Source: Halovenus amylolytica (lineage in GTDB: Archaea > Halobacteriota > Halobacteria > Halobacteriales > Haloarculaceae). Taken from it: a stretch of DNA of 64,000 nt. The position numbers and the translations under genes were made by a program. This document shows, piece by piece, positions 54,496 through 62,937 of this stretch. The notes under the pieces were generated by a model that had not been told where the DNA came from, did not search any database, and worked only from the letters and a program-made list of their open reading frames with translations. The stretch covers positions 1-64,000 of the forward strand of contig SAYS01000008.1 in the NCBI GenBank assembly GCA_004015825.1, read 5' to 3'. Within the stretch, counting starts at the first letter, position 1; the number at the start of each line of letters is the position of its first letter.

Positions 54496-54947
54496 GCGAG
54501 ACGCGTGCACTCTCGACGACGCTTGGATACACGCTGACGCTCGCAATTACGGCGGTGCTGGTGTCGGGGCTGCTCATCTCCGGTGGGAGTTTCGTCGAGG
54601 ACCAGCGCGAACGCGTCATCAAGTCTGAACTCGACGTCGTCGGCGAGCAGTTGACCTCCCATCTCAATGCAGCCGACCGACTCAACCAGAGCGCAGAGGG
54701 GAGCCTGACCGACAGGACGATCAGCATCACTCAGCCGTTTCCTGCCGACGTGGCGGGGACGCCGTACCGTGTGACACTCGTCGAACAGCCCGATCCCTAT
54801 ATTCGACTGGAAACGTCGGACGCCGAGATCGCTACAAGGGTTTACCTGACGAATACGACTGCAATGGCTCAATCGCGTGCATCCGGCGGATCAGTCGTCA
54901 TCGAGTACGACGCGTCACAGGACGCGGTGGTGATTGACGATGCGTAA
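54492..54947 (+). CDS. Pilin-like secreted protein (DUF7266-like)
   Basis: A 151-residue protein: MSETRALSTTLGYTLTLAIT then AVLVSGLLISGGSFVEDQRE is a pilin-type N-terminus, followed by a beta-rich domain ending VVIEYDASQDAVVIDDA. Overlaps of 4 bp upstream and 8 bp downstream tie it to the operon. Confidence 0.72.
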   Translation: MSETRALSTTLGYTLTLAITAVLVSGLLISGGSFVEDQRERVIKSELDVVGEQLTSHLNAADRLNQSAEGSLTDRTISITQPFPADVAGTPYRVTLVEQPDPYIRLETSDAEIATRVYLTNTTAMAQSRASGGSVVIEYDASQDAVVIDDA

Positions 54948-55689
54948 GGTTGGCTCGGATTCCCGAGCGGTCAGCGAGGTTGTCGGCTACATCCTCATCT
55001 TTTCGCTCATCTTCACGACGGTCGGGCTGGTCTCCGTCGCTGGGATTCCGGCGTTCGACGACGCACGGGAGAGTGAACAGTTACAGAATGCAGAACGCGC
55101 CTTCGACGTGCTGAATACCAATCTCATCGAGGTGTACGACCGCGGGGCACCCAGCCGCGCGACCGAGCTGAGTGCCGACGACGGCGCCGTCGAAACCGGT
55201 GACCCTGTCACGTTCAACGTCACCGTCGGTACCGGCTCCGATGCCAATTCGACGGAGATGGAGGTCAACCCCATTATCTTCCGCGGGCTAGGTAGTACCC
55301 AGTTCGTCTACGAGGCCGGTGCCGTCATCCGTGACCAGCCCGACAGCGACGTGATGCTCCGCGACCCGCCGTTCAAAGTCAGCGACGATCGTGTGTTCCT
55401 GCCGCTGATCGAAACCTACAGCAACTCCCTGCAGTCGACAGGCGGCGGGACGGTTCTCGTCCGGGCGGAGTCGACGAGCCGGTCGGTCGATATCGTCGAC
55501 CAGCGCACACAGCTGAATATCACCGTCTCGGACTCACCACGGCAGGCAGTCTGGCAACGCTACTTCGAGGAGGAACTCGGGATGTCCTGTACGACGGGGC
55601 CTGATCTTGACTGTGGCTGGAGCCCGACCGCAGGTAGTACCCAGATGTTCGTGACGAATCAGGAGATCAGGATTCTCCTCGAGATCTGA
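54940..55689 (+). CDS. Pilin-like secreted protein (DUF7289-like)
   Basis: A 249-residue protein with the classic archaeal pilin pattern SRAVSEVVGYILIFSLIFTT near residue 8, then a soluble domain (PAFDDARESEQLQNAERAFD, GRVFLPLIETYS-like region) with one Cys pair near the C-terminus (MSCTTGPDLDCGW). The ATG at 54940 is preferred to a TTG two codons upstream. Last gene of the five-gene operon. Confidence 0.75.
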   Translation: MRKVGSDSRAVSEVVGYILIFSLIFTTVGLVSVAGIPAFDDARESEQLQNAERAFDVLNTNLIEVYDRGAPSRATELSADDGAVETGDPVTFNVTVGTGSDANSTEMEVNPIIFRGLGSTQFVYEAGAVIRDQPDSDVMLRDPPFKVSDDRVFLPLIETYSNSLQSTGGGTVLVRAESTSRSVDIVDQRTQLNITVSDSPRQAVWQRYFEEELGMSCTTGPDLDCGWSPTAGSTQMFVTNQEIRILLEI

Positions 55690-55901
55690 TCCCCCGTCCG
55701 GTGGCCGTTTGACACACTGTGCTCGGATACTGACTATTCTGTGAGGACTGTCGCTGGATTTCTTCGCTACTTCGAACTCCTCTCTCACTACCGGTTCCGG
55801 GGGACTCAGATAGTGCTACAATAGCTTCCAGCGCTCTTGGGTGTACTTTGCTGGCGCTAACAGTTACTGCACCCTCTGTCCGTCAAAAATGCTCTTGGCT
55901 C

Positions 55902-55980
55902 ATACTGGTGGCTATAAGAAAATAAAGAATTTCGACCCCACGGGGGTCGAATATCTTCACGAATTTATAGCCCTCAGTAT
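55902..55980 (-). repeat. 79 bp palindromic element, complete copy E (inverted)
   Basis: Plus-strand ends ATACTGGTGGCTATA and TATAGCCCTCAGTAT, with core TTCGACCCCACGGGGGTCGA. Internal asymmetry shows it is inverted relative to copies C and D. Its minus-strand left end overlaps the stop codon of the pilin-like gene at 55980, as copy C does for the antiporter gene. Confidence 0.85.
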
Positions 55981-57410
55981 CAGTTCCCCGAGATGGTCAC
56001 CGGGTTCGTACTGATGTGTAGGAAAGTCAGGGCGTTCACTCCCTCCCCGACCTCCAGCTGGAATCCCGGCTTCTTGTGGACGATCGCACCGTTCCCGGCC
56101 GCGATCGTATCTGCGACGACGCCGCCGTAGAGGTTCTTGTCCTGTCCACCGCCACCATCTATCTCGAAACCACTGTTCGGGGCGTAAATGTAGCCGTTGA
56201 ACTGCTGGTTACCACCGAATGTAACCTCGTCTGCGGTGGAGTGAACCAATACGACCAGTTTCTCCGGATCACCGCCAGTGTCGGGTGTTCCCTGCATATC
56301 GACGTCACCCTTGACGTAGAACCGAACCTGCCCGTCACCGGTGATCTCCATCTCCGAGTTGCCACCGATATCGAATGTCCCGTCGACGACGACCTCGATA
56401 TCATTGTCGGACGTATCGAACACCGGATCGTTGTTCCCGATATCGAGGTCGTCGTCGGAGTAGTAGGTCGAAGCGGAGTAGGTTCCACCTGAGAAACTGT
56501 CCGGGTCTGTACAACCACTCGAACATTCGGATATCTTGTCGTCGACGTCGGGACTGACCGAAGGTGCCTTGATGTTTGTTCGCGTCGGTCCGACGATCTC
56601 ACCGTTTTCTTTGGTGGTTGGGTCAGAGCTGGTCGTCGTCGCGGCTGCGTTGTTGAACCCCTGGACTGCCGCAGCAGTCAGATTGACCGCGACGGTCTGA
56701 TTCGACGGGAAGTGCTCGACAGCTCCCTCGGTCCGTGTCTCGAAGTACCTGGTCCACCCGTCGTGGAATTCGCTCTGGATCTTGACCCGCACGATTTCGT
56801 CTTCGAGTGGATTACTGAAATTCGAACTTCTGGCCGTGTTCGGGAAGTAGCTCGTACTCGGCCCGGCTTTTTTCACGACCGCACCACCGCCCAGTGAGTG
56901 CTCACCAGTCACAGTCACCAGCGGGAGCGTCAGCGTCTGATCACGGTAGTTGAACTCCGGTGGGGAGATCATCCCACTACCCTCACCGTCCGACCGCCAG
57001 ACGCCGCCACCCTGATAGGCGACGACCGAGTTCCCGCGTTCGAACTTGACAGCACCGAGATTGGTGTCGTGCATTATCACTTCGGGCGTCTTTCCGACTG
57101 TCGAAATGTTGATGACACCCGATTCTTCGTCGATCGTGAACTGCTCTTCCGGGACGCGGTCGAAGTCGATCTCCTGGCTGTCCGTTCGTCCGAGTGCGAC
57201 CATCGAGATCTCCGAATCCATCTGTGTCATCACCTTCTCGGCCCGGTCCGCGGAGAGGCTCTCTTCGGACTCACTCACTGCGGCCGCTCCAAAGGACACG
57301 AGGATGCCCGCGGTCACGAGCACCATCCCGAACAGCAACACGAAACCGACCGTCTCGCTTTGACCCCGTCTCCCCTCGTCACAACTGACTGACCGCTTAC
57401 TGCTCGCCAT
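55980..57410 (-). CDS. Large pilin-like surface protein
   Basis: A 476-residue protein with a pilin-type N-terminus (RRGQSETVGFVLLFGMVLVT, about residues 14-33). The central region has TLPLVTVTGEHSLGGGAVVK, and the C-terminal 150 residues show a repetitive beta pattern (EVVVDGTFDIGGNSEMEITG, QFNGYIYAPNSGFEIDGGGG), resembling bactofilin-like or DUF7305-type beta-solenoids. Convergent with the five-gene pilin operon. Likely a surface or pilus-associated structural protein. Confidence 0.75.
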   Translation of the reverse strand: MASSKRSVSCDEGRRGQSETVGFVLLFGMVLVTAGILVSFGAAAVSESEESLSADRAEKVMTQMDSEISMVALGRTDSQEIDFDRVPEEQFTIDEESGVINISTVGKTPEVIMHDTNLGAVKFERGNSVVAYQGGGVWRSDGEGSGMISPPEFNYRDQTLTLPLVTVTGEHSLGGGAVVKKAGPSTSYFPNTARSSNFSNPLEDEIVRVKIQSEFHDGWTRYFETRTEGAVEHFPSNQTVAVNLTAAAVQGFNNAAATTTSSDPTTKENGEIVGPTRTNIKAPSVSPDVDDKISECSSGCTDPDSFSGGTYSASTYYSDDDLDIGNNDPVFDTSDNDIEVVVDGTFDIGGNSEMEITGDGQVRFYVKGDVDMQGTPDTGGDPEKLVVLVHSTADEVTFGGNQQFNGYIYAPNSGFEIDGGGGQDKNLYGGVVADTIAAGNGAIVHKKPGFQLEVGEGVNALTFLHISTNPVTISGN

Positions 57411-57812
57411 AGGGGTCCCTCATTTCATACAGCTAACATTGCTCCTCGTATAAGCGCTATGGCCAATTATCAATATACGTACGGTGGGACCGAAGAACTA
57501 TCGAACATAGTCCTGAACCGATGTAGAACCCGGATCGAATAAAGACTCGACTGTCGATGCGAAATTCAGTCTTGATACTGTATCGCTGACAGCGAACAGT
57601 AACGGTTAACAGTGGCGAACTGCTCCGCATGGATGGGAACGCACGACCGCAAATCTGACATCGCCGTCCAGTTGGGCGGCTTGGGATTGTGGGAGTGTCG
57701 GCCGACAGCCGGCTGTCCTCGCTGTGGATCACCGCGCGTCGGACAGTCGGCCGAATCGGCTACAATCGGACAACCCGCTGATTACAGCGGTTCGTGTCGT
57801 TCCAACAAACAT
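57411..57812. other. Divergent promoter region, no gene recognised
   Basis: About 400 bp between the large pilin-like gene and rps15. No coding frame with convincing codon use or motif; AT-rich near both starts, so it probably holds both promoters. No repeat of the palindromic families is seen here. Confidence 0.5.
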
Positions 57813-58274
57813 ATGGCACGAATGCATACACGCCGCCGTGGCTCGTCCGGTTCGGACAGGCCGGCGGCAGACGAACCACCGGAGTGGAGTGACGTAGACA
57901 GCGAGACGATCGAAGCACACGTCGTCGAACTCGCCGAGCAGGGTCACAGTCCCAGCCAGATCGGACTGAAACTGCGCGACGAGGGTGTCCAGGGGACGCC
58001 GATCCCGGACGTCTCACTCGCGACGGGCAAGAAGGTCACCGAGATCATCGAAGAAGCGGGCGAAGAGCCCGACATTCCGGAGGATCTCCGGAACCTGATG
58101 GCGAAGGCCGTCCGCCTGCGCGATCACATGGAAGAAAACCAGACGGACTACCGCAACAAGCGGGCGCTGCAGAACACCGAGTCGAAGATCCGCCGCCTGC
58201 TCGAGTACTACCGCGGCGACAAGATCGACGAGGACTTCAGCTACAGCGTCGACGAAGCGCGAGACCTGATCTGA
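57813..58274 (+). CDS. rps15: 30S ribosomal protein S15 (uS15)
   Basis: A 153-residue archaeal S15. MARMHTRRRGSSGSDRPAAD is the archaeal/eukaryal extension, and HSPSQIGLKLRDEGVQGTPI and QNTESKIRRLLEYYR are the RNA-binding core. The ATG at 57813 gives the conserved start. It heads the cluster with the RecJ-like gene one base downstream of its stop. Confidence 0.96.
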   Translation: MARMHTRRRGSSGSDRPAADEPPEWSDVDSETIEAHVVELAEQGHSPSQIGLKLRDEGVQGTPIPDVSLATGKKVTEIIEEAGEEPDIPEDLRNLMAKAVRLRDHMEENQTDYRNKRALQNTESKIRRLLEYYRGDKIDEDFSYSVDEARDLI

Positions 58275-58275
58275 G

Positions 58276-59391
58276 ATGTCGGCCGCCGACCGTCCAGACG
58301 CACCGTCATCGGAAGATCTCGCCACACGGCTACGCGATGCCGGCTTCGTCCGGTTCGTCGCGCGACCGGATGGCGATAGTGTCGCCGCCGTCGGGCTGCT
58401 CGCGAGCGCACTCGATACCAGTGGCGTCCCTTACCAGATTTCGGTGACGTCGCTGTCCGAGCGCCCGGAGCGGTCGACAGATGCGGATCTGACGGTCGCG
58501 ATCGGACGGTCGGCAACCGACCCAGCGCTGACGATCGGCGTCGATGGGCCGAGTGCTCGCACTGCCTACGCTGTCGCGACGGAGCTTGGCTCGGACAGAC
58601 TCGAACTCGCACTCGCCGGCGCGGTGGCTGCCGACGGTCACCCTGGCGACGAACTCGCGACGCGTGCTGTCGAACGTGGCATCGAGCGACGACCGGGTCT
58701 CGGCATCCCGACGACAGATCCGGCCGACGGACTCGCACACTCGACACTGGTACACGCGCCCGTCTCGGGTGATCTTACAGCAACCGAGTCGGCCGTTTCC
58801 GGGTTCGATCTCGACGAGACAGAGGGCAGGCGCGCGCTCGCCTCGCAGGTCGCAATGACGGTCGGGGCCGACCCCGACGGCACCGCCCGTGGTGCCAGAC
58901 GGGTCGAACGGTTTCTCCACCCGCTTTCCGGGGGACCGTTCGAGACGATCGAGGGCTACGCCGACGTCCTCGACGCGCTCGTCCGCGAACAGCCCGGACT
59001 CGCAGTCGCAGTCGCACTGGGCGGTGTCGACACCGAGACAGCTCTCGACATCTGGCGTGCGCACGCGACAGCCGCTCACGAAACGATCCGGACGGCACGG
59101 ACCGGCCGGTACGACGGGCTCTTCGTCGCGCAGTGTGACGGCCAGCCCCCGGTCGGGACCGTCGCCCGCCTCGTCGCCGAGTTTCGCTCGCCGGAGCCGC
59201 TCGTCCTCGTCGTCGGGGACGGCGTCGCGGCCGCGAGAGCTGTCGGCGACGAGTCGCCAACGGTCGGAACTGCAATCGAACAGACTGCGACGGAGTTCGA
59301 CGGGCTGGGTGGCGGCACCGCAACTGTGGGCCGCGCCCAGTTCGACGCCGATCCGACCGAGTTCGTCGCAGCGTTCAAGGAGGCAGTATGA
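58276..59391 (+). CDS. RecJ/Cdc45-like DHH-family protein, degenerate active site
   Basis: A 371-residue protein positioned where archaea keep the RecJ/Cdc45 homologue, between S15 and Pcc1/S3Ae. ARPDGDSVAAVGLLASALDT (about residues 33-52) takes the place of motif I (D-x-D-S/G), but a canonical DHH motif and other metal ligands are not seen (IGVDGPSARTAYAVATELG instead). VAVALGGVDTETALDIWRAH and FVAQCDGQPPVGTVARLVAE are in the C-terminal DHHA1-like part. Likely a non-catalytic replisome component, by analogy with Cdc45; inferred. Confidence 0.78.
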   Translation: MSAADRPDAPSSEDLATRLRDAGFVRFVARPDGDSVAAVGLLASALDTSGVPYQISVTSLSERPERSTDADLTVAIGRSATDPALTIGVDGPSARTAYAVATELGSDRLELALAGAVAADGHPGDELATRAVERGIERRPGLGIPTTDPADGLAHSTLVHAPVSGDLTATESAVSGFDLDETEGRRALASQVAMTVGADPDGTARGARRVERFLHPLSGGPFETIEGYADVLDALVREQPGLAVAVALGGVDTETALDIWRAHATAAHETIRTARTGRYDGLFVAQCDGQPPVGTVARLVAEFRSPEPLVLVVGDGVAAARAVGDESPTVGTAIEQTATEFDGLGGGTATVGRAQFDADPTEFVAAFKEAV

Positions 59392-59660
59392 CCCATCGAC
59401 AGCAGGCAACTCGGCGGGCACGCATCGAGACCGACCACGGCGATAGCGAGCGGGCAGCCGCGATCGCTAACGCAGTCAGCCCGGACAACACCGCACAGAT
59501 GGAGACTCGGACGGAGGGATCGCGGATCGTCACGACGATCGACCGCGAGACCACCGGCGGCATGCAGTCGACCGCCGACGACTACGTCGTCAATCTCCAG
59601 GTCGCAGCACAGCTTGCAACCACGGACGGGGAGACGTCCACGACAACAGATAACATATGA
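59388..59660 (+). CDS. pcc1: KEOPS complex subunit Pcc1
   Basis: A 90-residue protein with the Pcc1 pattern RRARIETDHGDSERAAAIAN and AVSPDNTAQMETRTEGSRIV (alpha-beta-beta). Pcc1 dimerises and binds Kae1 in the KEOPS complex that makes t6A37 in tRNA. It overlaps the RecJ-like gene and the S3Ae gene by 4 bp each. Confidence 0.9.
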   Translation: MTHRQQATRRARIETDHGDSERAAAIANAVSPDNTAQMETRTEGSRIVTTIDRETTGGMQSTADDYVVNLQVAAQLATTDGETSTTTDNI

Positions 59661-60298
59661 GCGAACGATCAGTATCCAGACAGAAACAGGAAAAGCGGTG
59701 GTACACCGTGCAGGCTCCCGAGCAGTTCGACAGGGAGGAACTCGGTGAGACACCAGCAGACGAACCGGACCAGGTGCTCGGTCGCACCATCGAAACGACA
59801 CTCGGCGATCTGAAAAACGACGCCAGTGGAAACAACACGAAACTCAAATTCAAGATCAACGAGGTCGCCAGCGATACGGCGTACACGGAGTTTGTCAAAC
59901 ACGAGCTGACGCGGGATTACCTGCGCAGTCTCGTGCGCCGTGGCTCCTCGAAGATCGAGGCCTACATCACCGTGCTGACGACGGACGACTACCGTGTCCA
60001 GATCCAGCCGGTCGCGCTGACGACGAAATCGGCCGACGAGAGCCAGGAGAAGGCGATCCGCCGGACGATGATCGATCTCGTCCGCGAATCCGCCAGAGAG
60101 CGGACCTTCGAGGACCTGACCGACAGCGTCGTCGAGGGTCGACTCTCCTCTGCGATCTACAACGAGGCGAAGACGATCTACCCGCTTCGCCGTGTCGAGA
60201 TCCAGAAGATGACCCTCGAAGCCCGACCCGAGGAAGTCGCCGCAGAAGAGGAAGCGAGCGTCGACGTCGAGGAAGAAGACGCAGACGTAGAAGAGTAA
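59657..60298 (+). CDS. rps1e: 30S ribosomal protein S3Ae (eS1)
   Basis: A 213-residue archaeal S3Ae. KQEKRWYTVQAPEQFDREEL is the N-terminal block, GETPADEPDQVLGRTIETTL and KFKINEVASDTAYTEFVKHE follow, then YITVLTTDDYRVQIQPVALT. Acidic C-terminal tail typical of halophiles. It ends the cluster. Confidence 0.96.
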   Translation: MSERSVSRQKQEKRWYTVQAPEQFDREELGETPADEPDQVLGRTIETTLGDLKNDASGNNTKLKFKINEVASDTAYTEFVKHELTRDYLRSLVRRGSSKIEAYITVLTTDDYRVQIQPVALTTKSADESQEKAIRRTMIDLVRESARERTFEDLTDSVVEGRLSSAIYNEAKTIYPLRRVEIQKMTLEARPEEVAAEEEASVDVEEEDADVEE

Positions 60299-60353
60299 CC
60301 GACCGGATTTTCGGCCACTCTTTTGACGTGTACACGATCGCCAGCGATCGCAC

Positions 60354-61082
60354 TCAGATGATCGGCTGTGCGTTCTCCCGGCCGATCAGGTACAGTGGGA
60401 TCGCGACCACGTTGATCGGCGGGAGTGCGGCGAGGATCGTCCAGTTTCGCGGTGACCCCTCCCAGTCGGTCGTCGCCCGGAGGTTCACCGCGTCGATGTA
60501 GACCGAGACCGGGAGGACGAGGAAGGTACCGACCAGCCAGGCGAGGACGAAGGGCGTCGTGGCGATGAGGTCAGATCCCGGAGCAAAAATTCCGACGAGG
60601 CCGACGAGCAGTGAGGGGACGAGTCCGAGGCCGATTCCGTAGACGCCGCGGCCGTCGCCCCGCGATGGATCTTCGGGGACGACCGGCATGTAGAAGCCGT
60701 CTTCGACGGTCAACAGGAGCGACTTCCCGACGATATCGGCTGGGTCGTCCGTCTCTGCGAGTGTGAGCAGGCGGCCGAGTCGGCCGTCGACACCCATCTT
60801 CGGGGTCTCGAAGTAGACGACGACAGCAATTTCGTCGGGACCACCGATCGACACCTCGACAGCGAGTGCCTGCTCGGTGGTGATCGTTACTGGATAGTCG
60901 GCCGGGACAGCACTGGCGGAGACGCGGTCGACACCGATCACCTCGCCTCTGATCTGGAGTCCCTCGCTCGGATGGGGGCCGTCAGAATCTTCGACTGGCT
61001 CCGGTGCGACGACTGGCTCGCTGGGGGTCTCCTGCTGGTCAGCCGTCTCGTCACTCGCCTGTGATTCGTCTGTTCCGGCCAC
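60354..61082 (-). CDS. Membrane protein with acidic N-terminus
   Basis: A 242-residue protein, GTG start (MAGTDESQASDETADQQETP). The first 45 residues are acidic and low-complexity, then a beta-rich domain (IRGEVIGVDRVSASAVPADY) and three or four hydrophobic helices (about 145-240). Function unknown. It points away from the repeat locus upstream. Confidence 0.7.
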   Translation of the reverse strand: MAGTDESQASDETADQQETPSEPVVAPEPVEDSDGPHPSEGLQIRGEVIGVDRVSASAVPADYPVTITTEQALAVEVSIGGPDEIAVVVYFETPKMGVDGRLGRLLTLAETDDPADIVGKSLLLTVEDGFYMPVVPEDPSRGDGRGVYGIGLGLVPSLLVGLVGIFAPGSDLIATTPFVLAWLVGTFLVLPVSVYIDAVNLRATTDWEGSPRNWTILAALPPINVVAIPLYLIGRENAQPII

Positions 61083-61383
61083 TGTACTGCTCTGTGTGTC
61101 CTCTGGTGACTAAACATCTCTGACTGATCTGCTTGAGATAGCTTGGCTCGATATATCCTTATCGAGAACAGCAAGAAAGCCCAGAGAGGAGACACTCAAA
61201 TCTGAACTGTTGTTTCGAACAGCAAGAAAGCCCCGTGGCGCTGAACTCGGGGGCACCGGAAGACTCGCTTCGCTCGTCTTCCGAGGTCACGCTCGTTTCA
61301 CTCACGTGACTCTCGCTGCGCTCCTCACCCTCCGGGTTGCGGTGCTTGCGTCGTCCGCCTTCGTTCAGCGCCACGCCCCTTTC

Positions 61384-61494
61384 ATAGTGTTTGTTGCGGT
61401 AATTTTCGTGACCACGTTACAAATATCGGTGTTTCACGCCATGTAACCGATGTCTTGTTACACGACGGCGGTAAAGACTCGCAACAAACACTAT
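61384..61494 (+). repeat. 111 bp repeat unit, copy 1
   Basis: Begins ATAGTGTTTGTTGCG and ends CGCAACAAACACTAT, a perfect 15 bp terminal inverted repeat; the middle can also fold imperfectly (GTTACAAATATCGGT with ACCGATGTCTTGTTAC). Identical by eye to copy 2 over its whole length, in direct orientation. Confidence 0.9.
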
Positions 61495-61542
61495 CAGTCC
61501 CACCCTCGTCGCTTAATTGGCCGGCCGATACGGGCGGGACTG

Positions 61543-61653
61543 ATAGTGTTTGTTGCGGTAATTTTCGTGACCACGTTACAAATATCGGTGTTTCACGCCA
61601 TGTAACCGATGTCTTGTTACACGACGGCGGTAAAGACTCGCAACAAACACTAT
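61543..61653 (+). repeat. 111 bp repeat unit, copy 2
   Basis: Identical to copy 1. The 48 bp between the copies (61495-61542) begins CAGTCCCACCC and ends GGGCGGGACTG, itself an imperfect inverted repeat. The outer flanks GCCCCTTTC and GAAAGGGGC are inverted repeats of each other. Confidence 0.9.
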
Positions 61654-61903
61654 GAAAGGGGCCGGTCGTTCGCCGAGTGAGACGATGTAAGCACCTACTG
61701 GAGCGCAGCGAGTCGCAACCGGCGAACGACCGGGGGCTTTCTTGCTGTTTACAGCGGTTCCAGTACTGACGTTGTCTCGTGGGGGCTTTCTTGCTGTTTT
61801 GAATGATATTCAGCGAATTCACAAATCACAATCCGCCCTTCGAAACGACAGGAACTCGTGGTGAATGCCCACGGTTTATGTCTATTTGACTGTATCTAGC
61901 GGT

Positions 61904-62500
61904 ATGCGCCCCATCTCCCGACGAACGTACCTCGTGGCTGTCGCGGTCGGAACGGCCGGACTCGCTGGCTGTAGCGGCGACACTGATGAGTCGTCGACAG
62001 ACGACGCAGAGTCCGATAATTCGGAGACTGACAGCACGGACTCATCAGCTCCGGAGGATGACGAATCAGAACAGCCAGCCCCAGATGAGAGCGCATCGAT
62101 CCACGAGGAATATGAAAAAACAGTTGTTACGGTCCAGTCCCAGGATGGCGAGACACTCGGCTCCGTCACCGCAGCGATCGCCGACACCGGCGACCTCCGA
62201 TACACGGGGCTGAGTGATACCGAATCACTTCCCGACGACCGCGGCATGCTGTTCGTCTTCGAGGAAGAACAGGACCTGACCTTCGTCATGCGGGAGATGG
62301 ATTTCCCGATCGATATCGTCTACGCGGATTCGGATGGCGTCGTCACGTCGATCCACCACGCCGAGGCCCCCGGGCCGGACGAGGACGGTGAGAACTTCGA
62401 GTACCCCGGCCGAGGACAGTACGTCCTCGAAGTCAATCGCGACTGGACGACAGAACACGGCGTCGAGACCGGGGACCGACTGGTTTTCGATCTTCCCTAG
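61904..62500 (+). CDS. DUF192 family lipoprotein
   Basis: A 198-residue exported protein. The signal is Tat-like (SRRTYLVAVAVGTAGLAGC) with a lipobox at about residue 24, then a Ser/Asp/Glu-rich linker (25-60). The DUF192 domain follows (TGLSDTESLPDDRGMLFVFE, LTFVMREMDFPIDIVYADSD, then GQYVLEVNRDWTTEHGVETG). The ATG at 61904 gives the signal; the frame is open upstream. Function of DUF192 is unclear. Its last 4 bp overlap the CBS gene on the other strand. Confidence 0.88.
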   Translation: MRPISRRTYLVAVAVGTAGLAGCSGDTDESSTDDAESDNSETDSTDSSAPEDDESEQPAPDESASIHEEYEKTVVTVQSQDGETLGSVTAAIADTGDLRYTGLSDTESLPDDRGMLFVFEEEQDLTFVMREMDFPIDIVYADSDGVVTSIHHAEAPGPDEDGENFEYPGRGQYVLEVNRDWTTEHGVETGDRLVFDLP

Positions 62501-62871
62501 AACTCCGCGGTGATATCTGTCGACGAGACGATCCCGATGTAGTCGCCACGCTCGACGACCGGCAGGTGTTCGATCCCGAAACTGGTCATCATCGCCGCGG
62601 CCTCGCCGACCCGGAGATCCGGCGGCACCGTCTCGACTGATTTGGTCATCAACTCGGTGACGGCCATCTCAGAGGCATCCTCCCCGGTGGCGACGGCGTC
62701 CAGAATGTCCGTCGCCGTGATGATTGACGGCTCGCTCGTGGTGACGATCAACGCGCTAATATCCTCGTCGCGCATCTTCGCCGCAGCCGCGCTGACCGAT
62801 GCGTTCCGTGAAATGGTCTCGACGGGTGAGGACATAATATCCCGTACCCTGTTTTGCTGGTTCGTACTCAT
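62497..62871 (-). CDS. CBS-domain protein
   Basis: A 124-residue protein with two CBS repeats (RVRDIMSSPVETISRNASVS, then VTELMTKSVETVPPDLRVGE), the full length of a CBS pair. These usually bind adenine nucleotides and regulate partners. The ATG at 62871 matches the family start. Confidence 0.92.
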   Translation of the reverse strand: MSTNQQNRVRDIMSSPVETISRNASVSAAAAKMRDEDISALIVTTSEPSIITATDILDAVATGEDASEMAVTELMTKSVETVPPDLRVGEAAAMMTSFGIEHLPVVERGDYIGIVSSTDITAEF

Positions 62872-62937
62872 ACCCCAGTACTGTGCTGGAGGGGTCTTGA
62901 TATTTGTCACTAGACCGAGTTCAGCAGAATCTCCCGA

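Larger units (their letters stand above)
61167..61799. repeat. Layered repeat locus with bracketing CAGCAAGAAAG arms
   Basis: The outer arm AACAGCAAGAAAGCCC occurs twice on the left (61167-61182 and 61218-61233) and its inverse GGGGGCTTTCTTGCTGTT twice on the right (61732-61749 and 61781-61798). Inside the left pair is a stem GTGGCGCTGAAC (61235-61246) matching GTTCAGCGCCAC (61363-61374). Inside the right pair is CCGGTCGTTCGCC (61662-61674) matching GGCGAACGACCGG (61721-61733). Between these two hairpin modules sit the two 111 bp direct repeats. No coding function is supported. Confidence 0.8.

Noticed and set aside
57612..57812. N-terminal extension of S15 or separate zinc protein (CPRCGS)
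   Set aside because: The S15 family start is at 57813 and the upstream frame has only one CxxC and poor codon use.
61384..61653. CRISPR array
   Set aside because: Only two 111 bp units with one 48 bp palindromic spacer; the units are too long, have terminal inverted repeats, and no cas genes are near.
61455..61655. Repeated peptide encoded by the 111 bp units
   Set aside because: The translated repeats arise from the DNA repeat; there is no start signal, codon use is atypical, and the frames are equally open on both strands.
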